From: Vagococcus zengguangii
GTDB taxonomy: Bacteria; Bacillota; Bacilli; Lactobacillales; Vagococcaceae
Assembly (NCBI RefSeq): GCF_005145005.1
Contig: NZ_CP039712.1
Span: 1,271,001-1,335,000, forward strand
Length of the DNA stretch: 64,000 bases
Direction: 5' to 3'
A program made the position numbers and the translations under genes. The notes beneath the pieces are model-generated. The model was not told the origin of the DNA, ran no database searches, and saw only the letters and a program-made list of their open reading frames with translations. The stretch's first letter is position 1; every line of letters starts with the position of its first letter. Shown here piece after piece: positions 1-11,611 of the stretch.

Positions 1-34
1 AACTATAACTAATTATTTGCAGATATTTTTCCAA

Positions 35-63
35 TTGTTAAGATAATCTGATACACTTAATCT
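35..63 (+). promoter_or_regulatory. Candidate promoter of the mscS-like gene
   Basis: TTGTTA (35-40) and TAATCT (58-63) are separated by exactly 17 bases and lie just upstream of the ATG at 96. Both hexamers are imperfect matches to the sigma-A consensus, so this is a plausible but unproven promoter. Confidence 0.4.
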
Positions 64-95
64 ATCTAAATTCTATAGAAAGCGAGTTTTGTTAT

Positions 96-1007
96 ATGTT
101 ACTCTTAACAGCTCAAACCACAACGTCAGACACTTTTTTCCAAGAAGATACAGTCCAAAAATTCGGTGTCTTGTCTGAGTATTGGCAATCCATTGACTGG
201 TCGTCCATTTTATCACTGATTATCAACAAAAGTATCCTAATTATCGCTACTACTGTGTTGATTTTATTTATCAAAAAAATTGGACAACGTTTAATTAAAC
301 GCTCCTTCCAGAATAAAAAATTCACTGAAAATCACGGCCAAAATCGAATTGATACCCTGTATGCTCTAACGAAAAATGTCTTCAGCTATATTTTACTATT
401 CATCTACTTGTATACATTACTAACGATTATTGGTATTCCAGTAGGTTCTTTAATCGCTGGTGCGGGTATTGCTGGTGTAGCGATTGGTCTTGGGGCGCAA
501 GGATTTATTAATGACTTAATTACTGGATTTTTCATTATTTTTGAGAAACAAATCGAAGTCGGTGACTATGTCATCATCAACGAATCGGAAGGAACCGTAC
601 AATCAGTCGGATTACGAACTACCAAAGTCAAATCAACTGACGGTGTAGTTCATTTCATCCCTAATCGCAGTATTTTGGTCATTAGTAATTTTTCTAAAGC
701 TAATCGCTTGGCGGTTATCCAACTACGTATCAACCCTAATAGTGATCTAGAGCTAATCAAGCAAATTGTAACAGACGTGAATCAGCAGTTAACGCCGCTG
801 TTCCCTGAAATAGAAGACGAACCTAATATTGTCGGAGTCGTTGACACAGGCAATGGTAATCTAGCCTTGAAAGTGGTAATCCCTACTTTAAACGGGGCAC
901 AGGTAAAAGTACAAACGAAATTTTTAGAAGAATATTTATTGGCATTAAAAGCAGCTGGCATCGAACTACCTACTTCACCTATTAATTTGAGTGATGTCAA
1001 AAAATAA
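96..1007 (+). CDS. Small-conductance mechanosensitive ion channel, MscS family
   Basis: A 303-residue membrane channel expected to open on membrane tension and release solutes during hypo-osmotic shock. A hydrophobic helix lies at about residues 38-60 and a second at about 90-112. A Gly/Ala-rich pore helix follows at about 120-145 (GAGIAGVAIGLGAQG), the MscS TM3 hallmark. The rest is the soluble beta domain and the C-terminal alpha/beta domain. Length fits the short YkuT-type MscS proteins of Firmicutes. The ribosome site before the ATG is weak (AGAAAGCGAG about 10 bases upstream). It stands alone on the plus strand, convergent to fhs, and shares a bidirectional terminator with it. Confidence 0.9.
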   Translation: MLLLTAQTTTSDTFFQEDTVQKFGVLSEYWQSIDWSSILSLIINKSILIIATTVLILFIKKIGQRLIKRSFQNKKFTENHGQNRIDTLYALTKNVFSYILLFIYLYTLLTIIGIPVGSLIAGAGIAGVAIGLGAQGFINDLITGFFIIFEKQIEVGDYVIINESEGTVQSVGLRTTKVKSTDGVVHFIPNRSILVISNFSKANRLAVIQLRINPNSDLELIKQIVTDVNQQLTPLFPEIEDEPNIVGVVDTGNGNLALKVVIPTLNGAQVKVQTKFLEEYLLALKAAGIELPTSPINLSDVKK

Positions 1008-1015
1008 TCCAATAG

Positions 1016-1058
1016 AAAAAGGGAGCTTAGCGTTGTATCAACGCTAAGCTCCCTTTTT
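1016..1058. terminator. Bidirectional terminator between mscS and fhs
   Basis: A perfect 15-bp stem (1021-1035 with 1039-1053) has a 3-base loop, A5 on the left and T5 on the right. It can stop transcripts from both convergent genes, including the end of the long purine/one-carbon unit. Confidence 0.93.
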
Positions 1059-1066
1059 ATTAGTAA

Positions 1067-2746
1067 TTAAAATAATCCATCAATCTGACCGTCATCCGAA
1101 ATCGTAATTCTTTCTGCCGCCGGAACTTTTGGTAGTCCTGGCATCGTCATCACTGCACCGGTTAAGATCACAATAAAGCCTGCACCAGCTGAGACTTTCA
1201 CCTGTTGAATACTCACATCAAAGCCGCTTGGTGCACCTAATAATGAAGCATCATCTGAGAAAGAGTACTGAGTTTTAGCCATACAAATCGGTAAATCGCC
1301 AAAACCTAACGCTTCTAATTCTCGAATTTCACGTTTTACTTTTGGTGTTAATTTAATTCCTTGACCGCCGTAAACTTTCGTTACCACTTTTTCAATTTTT
1401 GTTTCAATTGAATCAGTTAAATCATACGCATAGCTTAATTCAGACGACTGGTCAGCTAACGCCATCACTTTTTTAGCTAAATCAACGCCACCTTGACCAC
1501 CTTTTTCCCAAACTTCAGAAAGTGACACTTCCACGCCACGTGCTTCGCAAGCGGATTGAACAGCTGCTAATTCTGCTTCTGTATCAGTCGGGAATTTATT
1601 GATAGCAACCACTACTGGTAGCCCATACACGTTTTGTAAGTTATCTAAATGTTTTTCTAAGTTAGGTAAACCATTTAAGACAGCTTCAACATTTTCTGTT
1701 CCTAATTCTTTTTTATTAACACCACCATGCATTTTCAGCGCACGAATCGTTGCCACTAACACAACCGCATCTGGTTTTAAACCACCTAAGCGACATTTAA
1801 TATCTAAGAATTTTTCAGCGCCTAAATCAGCACCAAAACCGGCTTCTGTGACCGTATAATCAGCATATTTAAGCGCTAATTTGGTTGCTAAAATACTGTT
1901 ACAGCCATGGGCAATATTGGCAAAGGGACCACCATGAACTAAAGCAGGCGTGTGTTCTAATGTTTGGACTAAGTTAGGATTAATCGCATCCTTTAATAGA
2001 ACCGCCATCGCATCAGCTGCTTTTAAATCTTTAGCGGTTACTGGACGTCCATCATAAGTATAACCGACAATAATTTGGCTTAATTTTTGTTTTAAATCAG
2101 CCAAACTATTAGCCAGACATAAAATTGCCATAATTTCTGAGGCAACGGTAATGTCAAAACCATCTTCACGCGGCACACCATTTATTTTCCCGTTTAAACC
2201 GTCGACAATATATCGTAATTGACGATCATTCATATCAACGACACGTTTCCACGTAATACGTCGTGAATCAATGCCTAGTTCATTGCCGTGATGAATGTGA
2301 TTATCTAGCATCGCTGATAATAAATTATGTGCCACACCAATTGCATGAAAATCTCCTGTAAAATGCAAGTTAATATCTTCCATTGGCACCACTTGCGCGT
2401 AACCACCACCAGCGGCTCCACCTTTGACACCAAAAACCGGACCTAGTGACGGTTCACGTAAGGCTAACACTACTTTTTCATTTAGGCGGTTCAAGCCATC
2501 TGCTAAACCAACAGATGTCGTCGTTTTCCCTTCACCCGCAGGAGTTGGCGTAATCGCTGTGACTAAAATCAACTTACCATCTGGTTGGTTTTGTAGTTTT
2601 TCTAACTCTAATGCTGATAACTTCGCTTTATATTTACCGTAAAATTCTAATTGATCTTCTGTTAATCCGATTTTTTCACCGATTGTTTTAATAGGATGCA
2701 TCGTGTTTGCTTTTGCAATGTCGATATCACTTAATATTTCTGTCAT
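1067..2746 (-). CDS. fhs: Formate-tetrahydrofolate ligase (10-formyl-THF synthetase)
   Basis: Cytosolic enzyme that joins formate to tetrahydrofolate with ATP to give 10-formyl-THF. The 559 residues match the usual length. A P-loop TPAGEGKTT lies at about residues 68-76, and the family stretch [19 protein letters not shown] follows. The ATG has GGAGG 7 bases upstream (GGAGGCTAGAAT). It is the last gene of the minus-strand purine cluster, right behind fchA; 10-formyl-THF is the donor for PurN and PurH, so the position makes metabolic sense. The stop is followed by the strong bidirectional terminator. Identification is secure; co-transcription with purD is possible but a hairpin lies between purD and fchA. 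Confidence 0.97.
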   Translation of the reverse strand: MTEILSDIDIAKANTMHPIKTIGEKIGLTEDQLEFYGKYKAKLSALELEKLQNQPDGKLILVTAITPTPAGEGKTTTSVGLADGLNRLNEKVVLALREPSLGPVFGVKGGAAGGGYAQVVPMEDINLHFTGDFHAIGVAHNLLSAMLDNHIHHGNELGIDSRRITWKRVVDMNDRQLRYIVDGLNGKINGVPREDGFDITVASEIMAILCLANSLADLKQKLSQIIVGYTYDGRPVTAKDLKAADAMAVLLKDAINPNLVQTLEHTPALVHGGPFANIAHGCNSILATKLALKYADYTVTEAGFGADLGAEKFLDIKCRLGGLKPDAVVLVATIRALKMHGGVNKKELGTENVEAVLNGLPNLEKHLDNLQNVYGLPVVVAINKFPTDTEAELAAVQSACEARGVEVSLSEVWEKGGQGGVDLAKKVMALADQSSELSYAYDLTDSIETKIEKVVTKVYGGQGIKLTPKVKREIRELEALGFGDLPICMAKTQYSFSDDASLLGAPSGFDVSIQQVKVSAGAGFIVILTGAVMTMPGLPKVPAAERITISDDGQIDGLF

Positions 2747-2771
2747 ATTCTAGCCTCCGTCAGTATGATAA

Positions 2772-3395
2772 TTATGCTAATTCAGTTAACACTTGTTGGT
2801 ACAATTCATTCGCAAGTTGTTTACCTTCTGCAAGTAATTTAGTTCCCTGCATGCGATAAGTTGAGACGAACGCCTCATCTTGAATATTTTTTAAATTAAT
2901 TAAAACATTTAACCATGAACTTTGTAACGCTGCACTTAAATTTAAAGCAGCAACCCCTAAATCACTCAACACATTAGGATTAGATTTTCCTAGTAATTGT
3001 TGTGACAGTCTTAAGGCTTCCACTGATGTTTCCATCATGTTGAATGGCGCAATCGTTGCTTCTTTACTTGTTGCTTCGATTTGCACTTGTTTTAAACATT
3101 TCTCATCTTCAGTCTGAGCAGGTAAACGATAAGCCTCCATCACATGATTAAACGCCGCAATATCCTCTTGAATACCGTCGATGAAACGCTGTGTTAATAC
3201 TGTCGCTTGTGCTTGTACGTCATCTAATAACGTTTGGTGCTCGGCGTAACGAGCTTTACCGGTTGTTAAAGAGACGACCATTTGTGTTAATGATATGCCA
3301 ATTGCTCCGGTAACTGCGGCGGCTGAACCGCCACCTGGTGTTGATTTTTCTGACCCTAATTCATTGATAAAATGCTCAATTGTTTGATTAATCAT
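2772..3395 (-). CDS. fchA: Cyclodeaminase/cyclohydrolase family protein (probable methenyl-THF cyclohydrolase)
   Basis: A 207-residue all-alpha protein of the FTCD C-terminal family. The glycine-rich STPGGGSAAAVTGAIG lies at about residues 18-33, the family folate-binding signature. Stand-alone members act as methenyl-THF cyclohydrolases (FchA) or formimino-THF cyclodeaminases. I favour the former because it sits directly upstream of fhs and behind the purine genes, without histidine-degradation genes nearby. An upstream in-frame start exists at 3422, but the ATG at 3395 is chosen because GGAGGG lies 5 bases before it. The exact substrate is inference from context. Confidence 0.85.
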   Translation of the reverse strand: MINQTIEHFINELGSEKSTPGGGSAAAVTGAIGISLTQMVVSLTTGKARYAEHQTLLDDVQAQATVLTQRFIDGIQEDIAAFNHVMEAYRLPAQTEDEKCLKQVQIEATSKEATIAPFNMMETSVEALRLSQQLLGKSNPNVLSDLGVAALNLSAALQSSWLNVLINLKNIQDEAFVSTYRMQGTKLLAEGKQLANELYQQVLTELA

Positions 3396-3410
3396 ACGTT
3401 CCCTCCGCCT

Positions 3411-3473
3411 AAAAACGCCCAATCCACATACGTTAGTTAAAAAACATGCTAACTTATGAAAATGGGCATTTTT
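3411..3473 (-). terminator. Hairpin between purD and fchA (terminator or attenuator)
   Basis: Outer arms 3412-3421 and 3463-3472 pair (AAAACGCCCA type stem with one G-U), and an inner GTTAG/CTAAC stem (3432-3436/3449-3453) sits within. On the minus strand the stem ends in T5 immediately before the fchA ribosome site. It could partly uncouple fchA-fhs from the pur operon. Confidence 0.55.
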
Positions 3474-3506
3474 ATTTAACTCTAGTTATTATAGCGTTTT
3501 TCTAGC

Positions 3507-4784
3507 TTAGTTAAAAGCAGAAGCATCACTTAAATACTTCAAGGCACGATGTGCAATATCGCTTCGATAAAACAAATCACTTGCTTGATAGCTATCTAAT
3601 GATTGATAAACCTTCGCTAACGCTTGTTCTAAATCAGGCGCCGTCGCATTCAACAACATCACGCGGCCACCATTTGTCACCAATCGATTGTCTTTTTCAG
3701 CCACACCTGCGTAAAAGGTTTCGATTTCACCTGTAAATTCAGGTATCAACACCCCTTTTTCGTAACGTTCAGGATAACCTTTTGCAGCTAGAACAACACC
3801 AACAGCTACTTCATCAGACCACGTAATCTCAGGTATATTATCCGCAAATAAATCATCAATAATTTTGGCTAAATCACTTGTTAAACGTGATAAAATAACT
3901 TGCGTTTCAGGGTCGCCAAAGCGCGCGTTGAATTCGATGACTTTCGGACCATCACTCGTGTTGATAAGACCTGTATATAAAATACCAGTAAATGGTGTGC
4001 CATTATCAATCATTCCTAAAACAGTCGGTTTAACGATTTCCATTATTGCTTGATTAACAATCGCTGGTGAGATTTGAGGAACCGGTGAATAAGCCCCCAT
4101 TCCACCAGTATTCGGGCCACGGTCTTTATCATACGCACGTTTATGATCTTGAGCAATAACCATTGGATAAAACGTTTCGTTTTTAACAAAGGACAGTAAC
4201 GAAAATTCTTCCCCCTCTAAAAACTCTTCAATGACAACTTCTTGGCTGCTTTTACCGAACTTTTGTTTCACTAACATCTCATCGAGCGCGTGGTAGGCAT
4301 CTTCTAATGTTTGAACGATAATCACACCTTTACCAGCTGCTAAACCATCTGCTTTAATCACTACTGGAAATTTCCCGTTACGTACATAAGCTCTCGCCTC
4401 TTCGACGTCACTAAAAACTTGATAATCAGCCGTTGGAATTCCGTATTGTGTCATGATTTGTTTAGCAAAAGCCTTGGAACCTTCAATTTGACTAGCCGCT
4501 TGATTAGGACCAAAAATTTTTAATCCTGCCGCTTCAAAATCATCAACTATCCCATTAATCAGTGGTTGTTCAGGTCCGACTAAGGTCCAACGAATTTCAT
4601 TGGTTTTAGCAAAACTAATCAACGATGCATGATTATCTTCGTTAATTGCCACACATTCAATACCGTCTTGACACATACCAGGATTTCCCGGAGCACAATA
4701 GACGTGCGCAACAGTAGGACTTGCTAATAATTTTTTGGCAATCGCGTGCTCACGACCCCCACTACCTATAACTAATACATTCAT
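3507..4784 (-). CDS. purD: Phosphoribosylamine-glycine ligase (GAR synthetase)
   Basis: Catalyses the second step of purine synthesis: phosphoribosylamine + glycine + ATP gives GAR. The 425-residue protein opens with a nucleotide-fold motif IGSGGREHA (about 6-14), followed by an ATP-grasp core at about 100-300 with KADGLAAGKGV and a late NARFGDPE metal-binding motif. The ATG is preceded by AAGGAG 8 bases upstream. It is the last canonical pur gene, 12 bases after purH, so translation is probably coupled within the operon. Confidence 0.98.
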   Translation of the reverse strand: MNVLVIGSGGREHAIAKKLLASPTVAHVYCAPGNPGMCQDGIECVAINEDNHASLISFAKTNEIRWTLVGPEQPLINGIVDDFEAAGLKIFGPNQAASQIEGSKAFAKQIMTQYGIPTADYQVFSDVEEARAYVRNGKFPVVIKADGLAAGKGVIIVQTLEDAYHALDEMLVKQKFGKSSQEVVIEEFLEGEEFSLLSFVKNETFYPMVIAQDHKRAYDKDRGPNTGGMGAYSPVPQISPAIVNQAIMEIVKPTVLGMIDNGTPFTGILYTGLINTSDGPKVIEFNARFGDPETQVILSRLTSDLAKIIDDLFADNIPEITWSDEVAVGVVLAAKGYPERYEKGVLIPEFTGEIETFYAGVAEKDNRLVTNGGRVMLLNATAPDLEQALAKVYQSLDSYQASDLFYRSDIAHRALKYLSDASAFN

Positions 4785-4796
4785 TTGAAGTTCTCC

Positions 4797-6338
4797 TTAA
4801 TGTTTAAAGTGTCTTGTACCAGTGAAAATCATCGTGATATCATGCTCGTCTGCTAAGGCAATGACTTCAGCGTCTTTTATGCTACCACCTGGTTGAATAA
4901 CTGCTTTAATACCATGACTTGCTAAAAACTCAATGCTGTCACTCATTGGGAAAAAGGCGTCACTTCCCACTACAGCACCTTCTAATTGATCAGCTGCTTG
5001 TTCAGCCGCAATTTTTAGTGAGCCAATACGATTCATTTGACCAGCTCCTACACCTAACGTACGTGTTGCATTAGTAATCACGATAGCATTTGATTTCACA
5101 TGCTTGACTGCTTTCCAAGCAAATGATAAAGCTGCTAGTTCTTCTTCAGTTGGTTGACGTTTGGTCACGACTTCCCACTGTTCATCTTGTTCAGTCGCCG
5201 TATCTAAATCTTGAACTAGTACCCCACCTAAAACTGATGTTAACTCCACTGGGGCCACATCTGCTTCTTCACGTGTTAAGTCGAGTGCTAAGACACGTAA
5301 GTTTTTCTTCTTGCTTAAAATGGCAAGCGCTTCTGGTGTATAGCTTGGCGCAATAATAATTTCTAAGAAAATTTGATGCATGCGTTCAGCCGTTGCTGCA
5401 TCTACTTCACGATTTAAGACCACAATCCCACCAAAAATCGAAACAGGATCGGCTTCATAAGCTGCCACAAAGGCATCTTCGATCGTTGTTCCTGTTCCAA
5501 TACCACATGGGTTCATGTGTTTTAAAACTGCGACAGTCGGTTCAGTAAAATCTTGAATAATTCGTACAGCTGCATCGGCGTCGCGTAAATTATTGTAAGA
5601 TAATTCTTTTCCGTTTAGTTGTTCAGCATTAACTAACGAACCGCTTGTCGAAAATGGTTGACGGTAAAAACTTGCCGCTTGATGGTTATTTTCGCCATAA
5701 CGAAGTGTTTGTTGTAATTCATAACCATTAACTAAAACTTCTGGTGTTTGAATACCAACTTTTTGATTCATATATTGGGCAATTAACGCATCATAATAAG
5801 CGGTGTGGCTAAACACTTTAGCCGCTAAATATTCACGCGTTGTTAGTGATGTTTCACCGATTGCTTCTAACTCAGTTAAGACACGTTCAAAATCTTGTGG
5901 TGACACTAATGTTGTGACCGCTGCATAATTTTTAGCGGCTGAACGTAACATACTTGGCCCACCGATATCAATATTTTCGATGATTAACTCATGCGTCGCG
6001 TCAGGTTTTGCTAAGGTTTCTTTAAACGGATATAAGTTCACATAAACCAAATCAATCAATTCAATCTGATGTTCTTTTACTTTTTCTAAATGCGTTGCTA
6101 GGTCACGTCTAGCTAGTAATCCACCATGAATCATCGGATGTAAGGTTTTGACACGGCCATCTAACATTTCGGGGAAACCGGTCACTTCATCAATCGCAAT
6201 CGTTGTAAGGCCTGCCTCATCTAGTAATTGCTTTGTTCCCCCTGTCGAGATAATTTCAAAATCTAGTGCCACTAACGCTTTGGCAAATTCAACGACACCT
6301 GTTTTATCTGAGACACTGATCAACGCACGTTTTTTCAT
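4797..6338 (-). CDS. purH: Bifunctional AICAR formyltransferase / IMP cyclohydrolase
   Basis: Carries out the last two steps to IMP: AICAR is formylated from 10-formyl-THF and the product cyclised. 513 residues, as usual. The N-terminal MGS-like cyclohydrolase domain (about 1-130) shows STGGT and [11 protein letters not shown]. The C-terminal transformylase domain has LRYGENNHQ at about residue 213 and MNPCGIG. The ATG lies 2 bases after the purN stop, with GGAG about 11 bases upstream. It consumes the cofactor that the nearby fhs product would make. Confidence 0.98.
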   Translation of the reverse strand: MKKRALISVSDKTGVVEFAKALVALDFEIISTGGTKQLLDEAGLTTIAIDEVTGFPEMLDGRVKTLHPMIHGGLLARRDLATHLEKVKEHQIELIDLVYVNLYPFKETLAKPDATHELIIENIDIGGPSMLRSAAKNYAAVTTLVSPQDFERVLTELEAIGETSLTTREYLAAKVFSHTAYYDALIAQYMNQKVGIQTPEVLVNGYELQQTLRYGENNHQAASFYRQPFSTSGSLVNAEQLNGKELSYNNLRDADAAVRIIQDFTEPTVAVLKHMNPCGIGTGTTIEDAFVAAYEADPVSIFGGIVVLNREVDAATAERMHQIFLEIIIAPSYTPEALAILSKKKNLRVLALDLTREEADVAPVELTSVLGGVLVQDLDTATEQDEQWEVVTKRQPTEEELAALSFAWKAVKHVKSNAIVITNATRTLGVGAGQMNRIGSLKIAAEQAADQLEGAVVGSDAFFPMSDSIEFLASHGIKAVIQPGGSIKDAEVIALADEHDITMIFTGTRHFKH

Positions 6339-6340
6339 GA

Positions 6341-6916
6341 TTAATTTAGCTCCTTATTAAGTAATTGTTGTAATGCTTCTGGGTATAATTGATGTTCTAA
6401 TTGATGAACACGTTCTTCTAATTGTGCCAAACTTTCACTAGGATCAATCGTAAGTGAGGCTTGACGGATAATTGGGCCAGTATCTAAGCCCTCATCAACA
6501 TAATGAATCGTCACACCGGTTACTTGTTGTCCATCTTGATAAGCTCGTTCGATACTTCTTAAGCCAGGATATTCTGGTAACAGCGATGGATGAATATTAA
6601 TAATTTTATTGGGAAAAGCTTGAATAACATCAGACCCTAAAATTCGTAAATAGCCGGCTAAAATTAACATGTCGACTTCACATTCGACTAATAGTTCTAA
6701 TAACCGTTGTTCGTAAGCTGCTTTTGAAGCAAATTCTTTTGGCGAAAAGGTTGCGTAAGGTAACTGATGTTGTTTAGCACGTTCTAGCACAAAAGCTGAC
6801 GGTTGGTCACTAAAAACTAAGACAATTTCTGCTTGCAATTCTCCATCTACAATTTTTTGTCTAATCACTTCAAAATTACTACCGTTACCCGACGCTAAAA
6901 TAGCGATTTTTTTCAT
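6341..6916 (-). CDS. purN: Phosphoribosylglycinamide formyltransferase (GART)
   Basis: Transfers a formyl group from 10-formyl-THF to GAR. The 191-residue protein starts with the phosphate-binding [11 protein letters not shown] and carries the catalytic [12 protein letters not shown] (Asn, His) and a downstream [11 protein letters not shown] with the conserved Asp. An in-frame start exists 18 bases upstream, but the ATG at 6916 overlaps the purM stop by one base (TAATG) and gives the standard [10 protein letters not shown] start. This is a typical translationally coupled junction. Confidence 0.97.
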   Translation of the reverse strand: MKKIAILASGNGSNFEVIRQKIVDGELQAEIVLVFSDQPSAFVLERAKQHQLPYATFSPKEFASKAAYEQRLLELLVECEVDMLILAGYLRILGSDVIQAFPNKIINIHPSLLPEYPGLRSIERAYQDGQQVTGVTIHYVDEGLDTGPIIRQASLTIDPSESLAQLEERVHQLEHQLYPEALQQLLNKELN

Positions 6917-7959
6917 TATTCGTTCGCCGCCCATTCAACTGGTGTACTTGTTTGTGTCACCACTTCACCGATAACATAGCTTGCTTCACCTAAGCTAGCG
7001 AGTTGCGATTGTACATCAGCCACTTCATCGGCAGCGACCGCTAAAACCATCCCAATTCCCATATTGAAAATTTCGTACATCTCATCATGTGATAGTTCAC
7101 CATATTTTTCTAACACCTCAAAAATAGGTAAAATCGGCCATGAACCATGCGTCAACTTAGCAGCTAAACCTTCTGGTAACATACGCGGAATATTTTCGAC
7201 AAATCCGCCACCGGTAATGTGCGCCATTCCTTTCACTTTACCTGTTTTCGCAAGTGGTAAAAGGCTCTTCACATAAATTTTAGTAGGAACTAGTAAAGCT
7301 TCTGCGAGTGTTTGCTCACCTAATTCTGGTAACACAACCTCAACTGATAACTCGTGGCGATTAAAGAAAATATCACGCACTAATGAGTAACCATTTGAAT
7401 GAATCCCTGATGACGCTAGGCCAATCAATACATCACCTGCTTCAATCGTTTCACCTGTCACTAATTGAGATTTTTCAACGACACCAACCGTAAAACCTGC
7501 AACATCATATTCACCGGTTTGATAAAGACCTGGCATCTCAGCTGTTTCTCCACCAATTAAGGCAGCCCCAGCTTGCTCACAACCATCAGCAACTCCAGCA
7601 ACAATTTGTTCAATTTGAGCCGGTTGATTGTTGCCTGTTGCAATATAATCTAAGAAAAATAATGGTTCAGCCCCTTGTGCGACGATATCATTAACACACA
7701 TCGCTACACAGTCAATTCCAATCGTATCATGTTTATCGGCTTCGATTGCGACCATTAACTTAGTCCCCACACCATCTGTTCCGGCAACTAACACCGGTTC
7801 AGCGTAGTCTAGTTGGCTTAAATCAAACAAACCACCAAAACCACCGATTGCTCCCATCATACCTAAACGTTGCGTTTTACTAATATGTTTTTTTATTCTT
7901 TCAACCACTTCATAACCAGCGTGAACATCAACACCAGCTTTTTCATAAGCGTTAGCCAT
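6916..7959 (-). CDS. purM: Phosphoribosylformylglycinamidine cyclo-ligase (AIR synthetase)
   Basis: Closes the imidazole ring: FGAM + ATP gives AIR. The 347-residue length is normal for the family. The sequence shows the GVGTKL signature with Asp before it, GGETAEMPG, and a C-terminal half with [13 protein letters not shown]. The ATG has GGGAGG about 7 bases upstream. It lies between purF and purN, with one base of overlap to purN. Confidence 0.98.
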   Translation of the reverse strand: MANAYEKAGVDVHAGYEVVERIKKHISKTQRLGMMGAIGGFGGLFDLSQLDYAEPVLVAGTDGVGTKLMVAIEADKHDTIGIDCVAMCVNDIVAQGAEPLFFLDYIATGNNQPAQIEQIVAGVADGCEQAGAALIGGETAEMPGLYQTGEYDVAGFTVGVVEKSQLVTGETIEAGDVLIGLASSGIHSNGYSLVRDIFFNRHELSVEVVLPELGEQTLAEALLVPTKIYVKSLLPLAKTGKVKGMAHITGGGFVENIPRMLPEGLAAKLTHGSWPILPIFEVLEKYGELSHDEMYEIFNMGIGMVLAVAADEVADVQSQLASLGEASYVIGEVVTQTSTPVEWAANE

Positions 7960-7979
7960 TGTTTTCCTCCCAGAACCTT

Positions 7980-9404
7980 TTATTTTTGCCTTTTTTCCAA
8001 TACAGATTGATAATCAAATAATTTAGTAGGATAATCTCCGTTAAAATAGGCCATGCATAATCCACCATATGGAGCATCCAAGTTCAAACCAATTGCTTTG
8101 ATTAAACCATCTTCACTTAGAAACTCTAGACTGTCCGCTTCTACTAGTTCACGAATTTCTTCGACTGAGTGGCTGGCAGCAATTAATTCTTTGGAGTCTT
8201 GAATATCAATCCCATAAAAACATGGATACTTAAGTGGTGGCGAGGTAATACGTAAATGAACCTCTTTAGCACCTGCTTCTTTAAGCAAGCGCACAATTCG
8301 TTTACTAGTCGTGCCACGTACAATGGAATCATCGACTAGAATCACGCTCTTACCCTCAACCACTCCTCTTACCGCTGAAAGTTTCATGCGAACGCCTTGT
8401 TCACGCAACTCTTGCGTTGGTTGAATAAAGGTTCTCGCAATATACTGATTCTTCACTAAACCCATCTCATATGGAATGCCTGAAGCTTCAGCGTAACCAC
8501 TCGCAGCTGATAGCGACGAGTTTGGTACCCCAATTACCATATCAGCTTCTACTTTTTTCGCTTCTTGCGCCAAAATTTTACCCATTTTTTTACGAGCTGA
8601 ATGGACGTTAATGCCCGCAATATTTGAATCAGGTCGCGCAAAATAAATAAATTCCATTGAACAAATCGCATATTGCGTATCCTCGGTAAAATGATCAATT
8701 GTCAACCCATTATCATCAATTTTTACTAATTGACCAGGTTTCACGTCACATACAAAGGTCGCACCACTCACTTCTAACGCACATGTTTCTGAAGCCACGA
8801 CATAGGCGCCATTCGACATACGTCCGATAGACAGCGGACGGAACCCATTCGGATCCAATGCAGCATATAAGCAATCATTTGTCATGATTAAATAGGCAAA
8901 GGCTCCTTTAACAGTATTTAGGGCCTCTTTGATTTTTGATAAAAAATCTGACTGCGTACTTTTTTGAATTAAATGCATTAAAATTTCAGAGTCAGAATTA
9001 GAATGTAAAATTGTCCCTTGTGCTTCCAATTCTTTTCTTAGCGTCGTTGCATTGGTTAAATTCCCATTATGCGCTAAGGCAATTTGCGCATCTGATAACT
9101 CGAATAAAAACGGTTGGATATTATTTAAGGAGTGATTACCCGCCGTTGCATAACGCACGTGCCCAATAGCTGCTTTACCAGGTAACGTATCTAAGGTACT
9201 TTCATCTTTAAAAACTTGCGATAATAAACCATGATTACGGTAGAGATGAAGGCTGCCGGCATCGTTTGAAACGATACCTGCCCCTTCTTGTCCGCGATGT
9301 TGTAGACTATGTAAACCAAAGTAAGTCAAACGCGCGGCTGCTTCATGTCCCCAAACACCGAAAACCCCACATTCTTCTTTTAAGCCTTTGATTTCATAAG
9401 ACAT
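7980..9404 (-). CDS. purF: Amidophosphoribosyltransferase
   Basis: First committed step of purine synthesis: PRPP + glutamine gives phosphoribosylamine. The ATG at 9404 (GGGAGGACGCGATTCT before it) gives a short propeptide, then the N-terminal nucleophile Cys12 in EECGVFG after processing. The glutaminase domain fills about 12-240. The PRPP loop [14 protein letters not shown] follows in the phosphoribosyltransferase domain. Three cysteines match the Fe-S ligands of the Bacillus enzyme by position ([20 protein letters not shown]), but the fourth, the second Cys of the CxxC, is Tyr. The start codon region overlaps the purL 3' end by 25 bases. Confidence 0.97.
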   Translation of the reverse strand: MSYEIKGLKEECGVFGVWGHEAAARLTYFGLHSLQHRGQEGAGIVSNDAGSLHLYRNHGLLSQVFKDESTLDTLPGKAAIGHVRYATAGNHSLNNIQPFLFELSDAQIALAHNGNLTNATTLRKELEAQGTILHSNSDSEILMHLIQKSTQSDFLSKIKEALNTVKGAFAYLIMTNDCLYAALDPNGFRPLSIGRMSNGAYVVASETCALEVSGATFVCDVKPGQLVKIDDNGLTIDHFTEDTQYAICSMEFIYFARPDSNIAGINVHSARKKMGKILAQEAKKVEADMVIGVPNSSLSAASGYAEASGIPYEMGLVKNQYIARTFIQPTQELREQGVRMKLSAVRGVVEGKSVILVDDSIVRGTTSKRIVRLLKEAGAKEVHLRITSPPLKYPCFYGIDIQDSKELIAASHSVEEIRELVEADSLEFLSEDGLIKAIGLNLDAPYGGLCMAYFNGDYPTKLFDYQSVLEKRQK

Positions 9405-11611
9405 AGAATCGCGTCCTCCCATAATTTCTTAGCTTCTAGTGTTTCAACCTTAACAGCTTGATCTGTCGTATTCATGACAATTTGTCCTGAATCTGTCACA
9501 CGCCCAACTAAAATTGCTGTTTCTTTCATTAAGCTTTCAAAGGCTGTGCGTTGTTCTGGTTTAACACTCAACACAAAGCGTGACGGTGTTTCAGAGAATA
9601 GACGCGCACTTTCGAAGTCAACAGTAAGCTCGCAACCTAAACCTTTACCAAACGCGCTTTCAGCCACTGCTACTGCTAATCCACCTTCAGCACAATCATG
9701 AGCACTCACGACTAAACCATTTTGAATAGCTTCTAAAACTAACGCTTGATGACGAGCTTCTTGAGCTAAATCGAAGTCCGCTAATGCGCCTTCAATACGA
9801 CCTAATTGCATTTTTTGGATTTCAGTACCATTAAAGTCTGCTTTGGTTTGACCAATAACATAAATTAAATCGCCAGAACTTTGGAAATCTTGAGCAGTAA
9901 TATGGGCTAAATCTTCAACTAAACCAACCATTCCGATAGTTGGCGTTGGGTAGATACCTTCACCATTTGTTTCATTGTACAATGATACATTCCCTGAGAT
10001 GACGGGTGTCTTCAATTCACGACAAGCAGCCGCAATACCGTCAGCTGAGGTTGATAATTCCCAGAAACATTCAGGTTTATCAGGAGAACCGTAGTTTAAA
10101 CAGTCCGTAATCGCTAAGGGGCGGCCACCACTTGCAACAATGTTACGAGCAGCTTCAGCGACTGCCATTTGACCACCAATTTCAGGATTCAAATATAAAT
10201 AACGCGCATTACAGTCGGTTGTCATCGCTAAAGCTTTATTCGTGCCACGAACGCGTAGAACAGCGGCATCACTTCCTGGTCCAACTACTGTATTCGTTAA
10301 TACTTGTGAATCGTAACGCTCAAAAACTGATTTTTTAGAGGCAATCGTTGGTTGTTGTAATAGACTTAGTAAGACAGCACTTGCATCTTCAACAGTTGGT
10401 TCGAAGTTAGGTAATTGCTTAAATTCTGCAATACGAGCCGGTTCAACCATCTCTTTATAATAGACAGGTGCTTCGTCAGCTAACGCATCAACCGGTACAT
10501 CGGCTACTAATTGACCGTGGTGGAATAATTGGTAACGCCCCTCATCAGTCACTTCACCGATGGCTACTGCATCCAATTGATACTTTTTAAATAAGTCCAT
10601 CACGACTTGTTCGTCTCCTTGTTTAACACATAACAGCATACGTTCTTGTGATTCTGATAACATCATTTCATAAGGCGTCATTTCAGTTTCACGTTGAGGC
10701 ACATCATCTAAGTATAGTTTCAAACCAGAACCAGCTTTTGATGCCATCTCTGAACTTGATGATACCAAACCAGCTGCGCCCATATCTTGAATACCGACTA
10801 AACTATCAGAATAATTTAAAATTAATTCTAAACAAGCTTCCATTAATAATTTTTCCATAAACGGATCACCGACTTGCACCGCAGAACGTTGTTGTTCTTT
10901 TTCATCCGTAAATTCTTCTGAAGCAAAGGTCGCGCCGTGAATACCGTCACGACCCGTTTTAGCGCCGACATACATGATTGTGTTACCGATACCTTTTGCT
11001 TGGCCCTTTTGAATATCTTTATGCTCAATTAAACCAACACACATCGCGTTAACTAATGGATTACCTTCGTAACATGGGTCAAAGCCGATTTCGCCACCAA
11101 CAGTTGGAATTCCGATACAGTTACCGTAACCACCGATTCCCGCTACCACTTCTTCTAATAAATATTTGGTACGGGCATTGTCTAATTCACCAAAACGTAA
11201 CGAATCAAGTAAGGCAATCGGACGCGCACCCATACTGAAAATATCACGAATAATACCACCGACCCCGGTTGCTGCGCCTTCATAAGGTTCAACGGCTGAC
11301 GGATGGTTATGACTTTCGGCTTTAAATACAACCGCCAAATTATCCCCGATATCAACAATCCCAGCACCTTCACCAGGTCCTTGTAACACGTGTTCACCGT
11401 CAGTTGGGAATTTTTGTAAGACAGGCTTTGAATTTTTGTAAGAACAATGCTCACTCCACATCACCGAAAAAAGCCCCGTTTCGGTATAGTTGGGTAATCT
11501 ACCTAAAATATCATTCGCAATCGATTGATACTCTTCATCTGACATCCCCCAGTCAGCATATAAACGTTTCTCTTTAATTTCTTGTGGAGTTGGTTCTGTC
11601 ATCATCGTCAT
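9380..11611 (-). CDS. purL: FGAM synthase subunit PurL (small type)
   Basis: Synthetase subunit of the PurLQS complex that converts FGAR and glutamine-derived ammonia to FGAM. 743 residues, the small PurL form found with separate PurQ and PurS. AIRS-like repeats are evident: an ATP-binding [21 protein letters not shown] near residue 90-110, and a second half with SDAAVLRV and NVSLYNET. The ATG forms TAATG with the purQ stop; AAGGTG lies 9-10 bases upstream. The 3' end runs 25 bases into purF and contains the purF ribosome site. Confidence 0.98.
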   Translation of the reverse strand: MTMMTEPTPQEIKEKRLYADWGMSDEEYQSIANDILGRLPNYTETGLFSVMWSEHCSYKNSKPVLQKFPTDGEHVLQGPGEGAGIVDIGDNLAVVFKAESHNHPSAVEPYEGAATGVGGIIRDIFSMGARPIALLDSLRFGELDNARTKYLLEEVVAGIGGYGNCIGIPTVGGEIGFDPCYEGNPLVNAMCVGLIEHKDIQKGQAKGIGNTIMYVGAKTGRDGIHGATFASEEFTDEKEQQRSAVQVGDPFMEKLLMEACLELILNYSDSLVGIQDMGAAGLVSSSSEMASKAGSGLKLYLDDVPQRETEMTPYEMMLSESQERMLLCVKQGDEQVVMDLFKKYQLDAVAIGEVTDEGRYQLFHHGQLVADVPVDALADEAPVYYKEMVEPARIAEFKQLPNFEPTVEDASAVLLSLLQQPTIASKKSVFERYDSQVLTNTVVGPGSDAAVLRVRGTNKALAMTTDCNARYLYLNPEIGGQMAVAEAARNIVASGGRPLAITDCLNYGSPDKPECFWELSTSADGIAAACRELKTPVISGNVSLYNETNGEGIYPTPTIGMVGLVEDLAHITAQDFQSSGDLIYVIGQTKADFNGTEIQKMQLGRIEGALADFDLAQEARHQALVLEAIQNGLVVSAHDCAEGGLAVAVAESAFGKGLGCELTVDFESARLFSETPSRFVLSVKPEQRTAFESLMKETAILVGRVTDSGQIVMNTTDQAVKVETLEAKKLWEDAILCLMKSKA

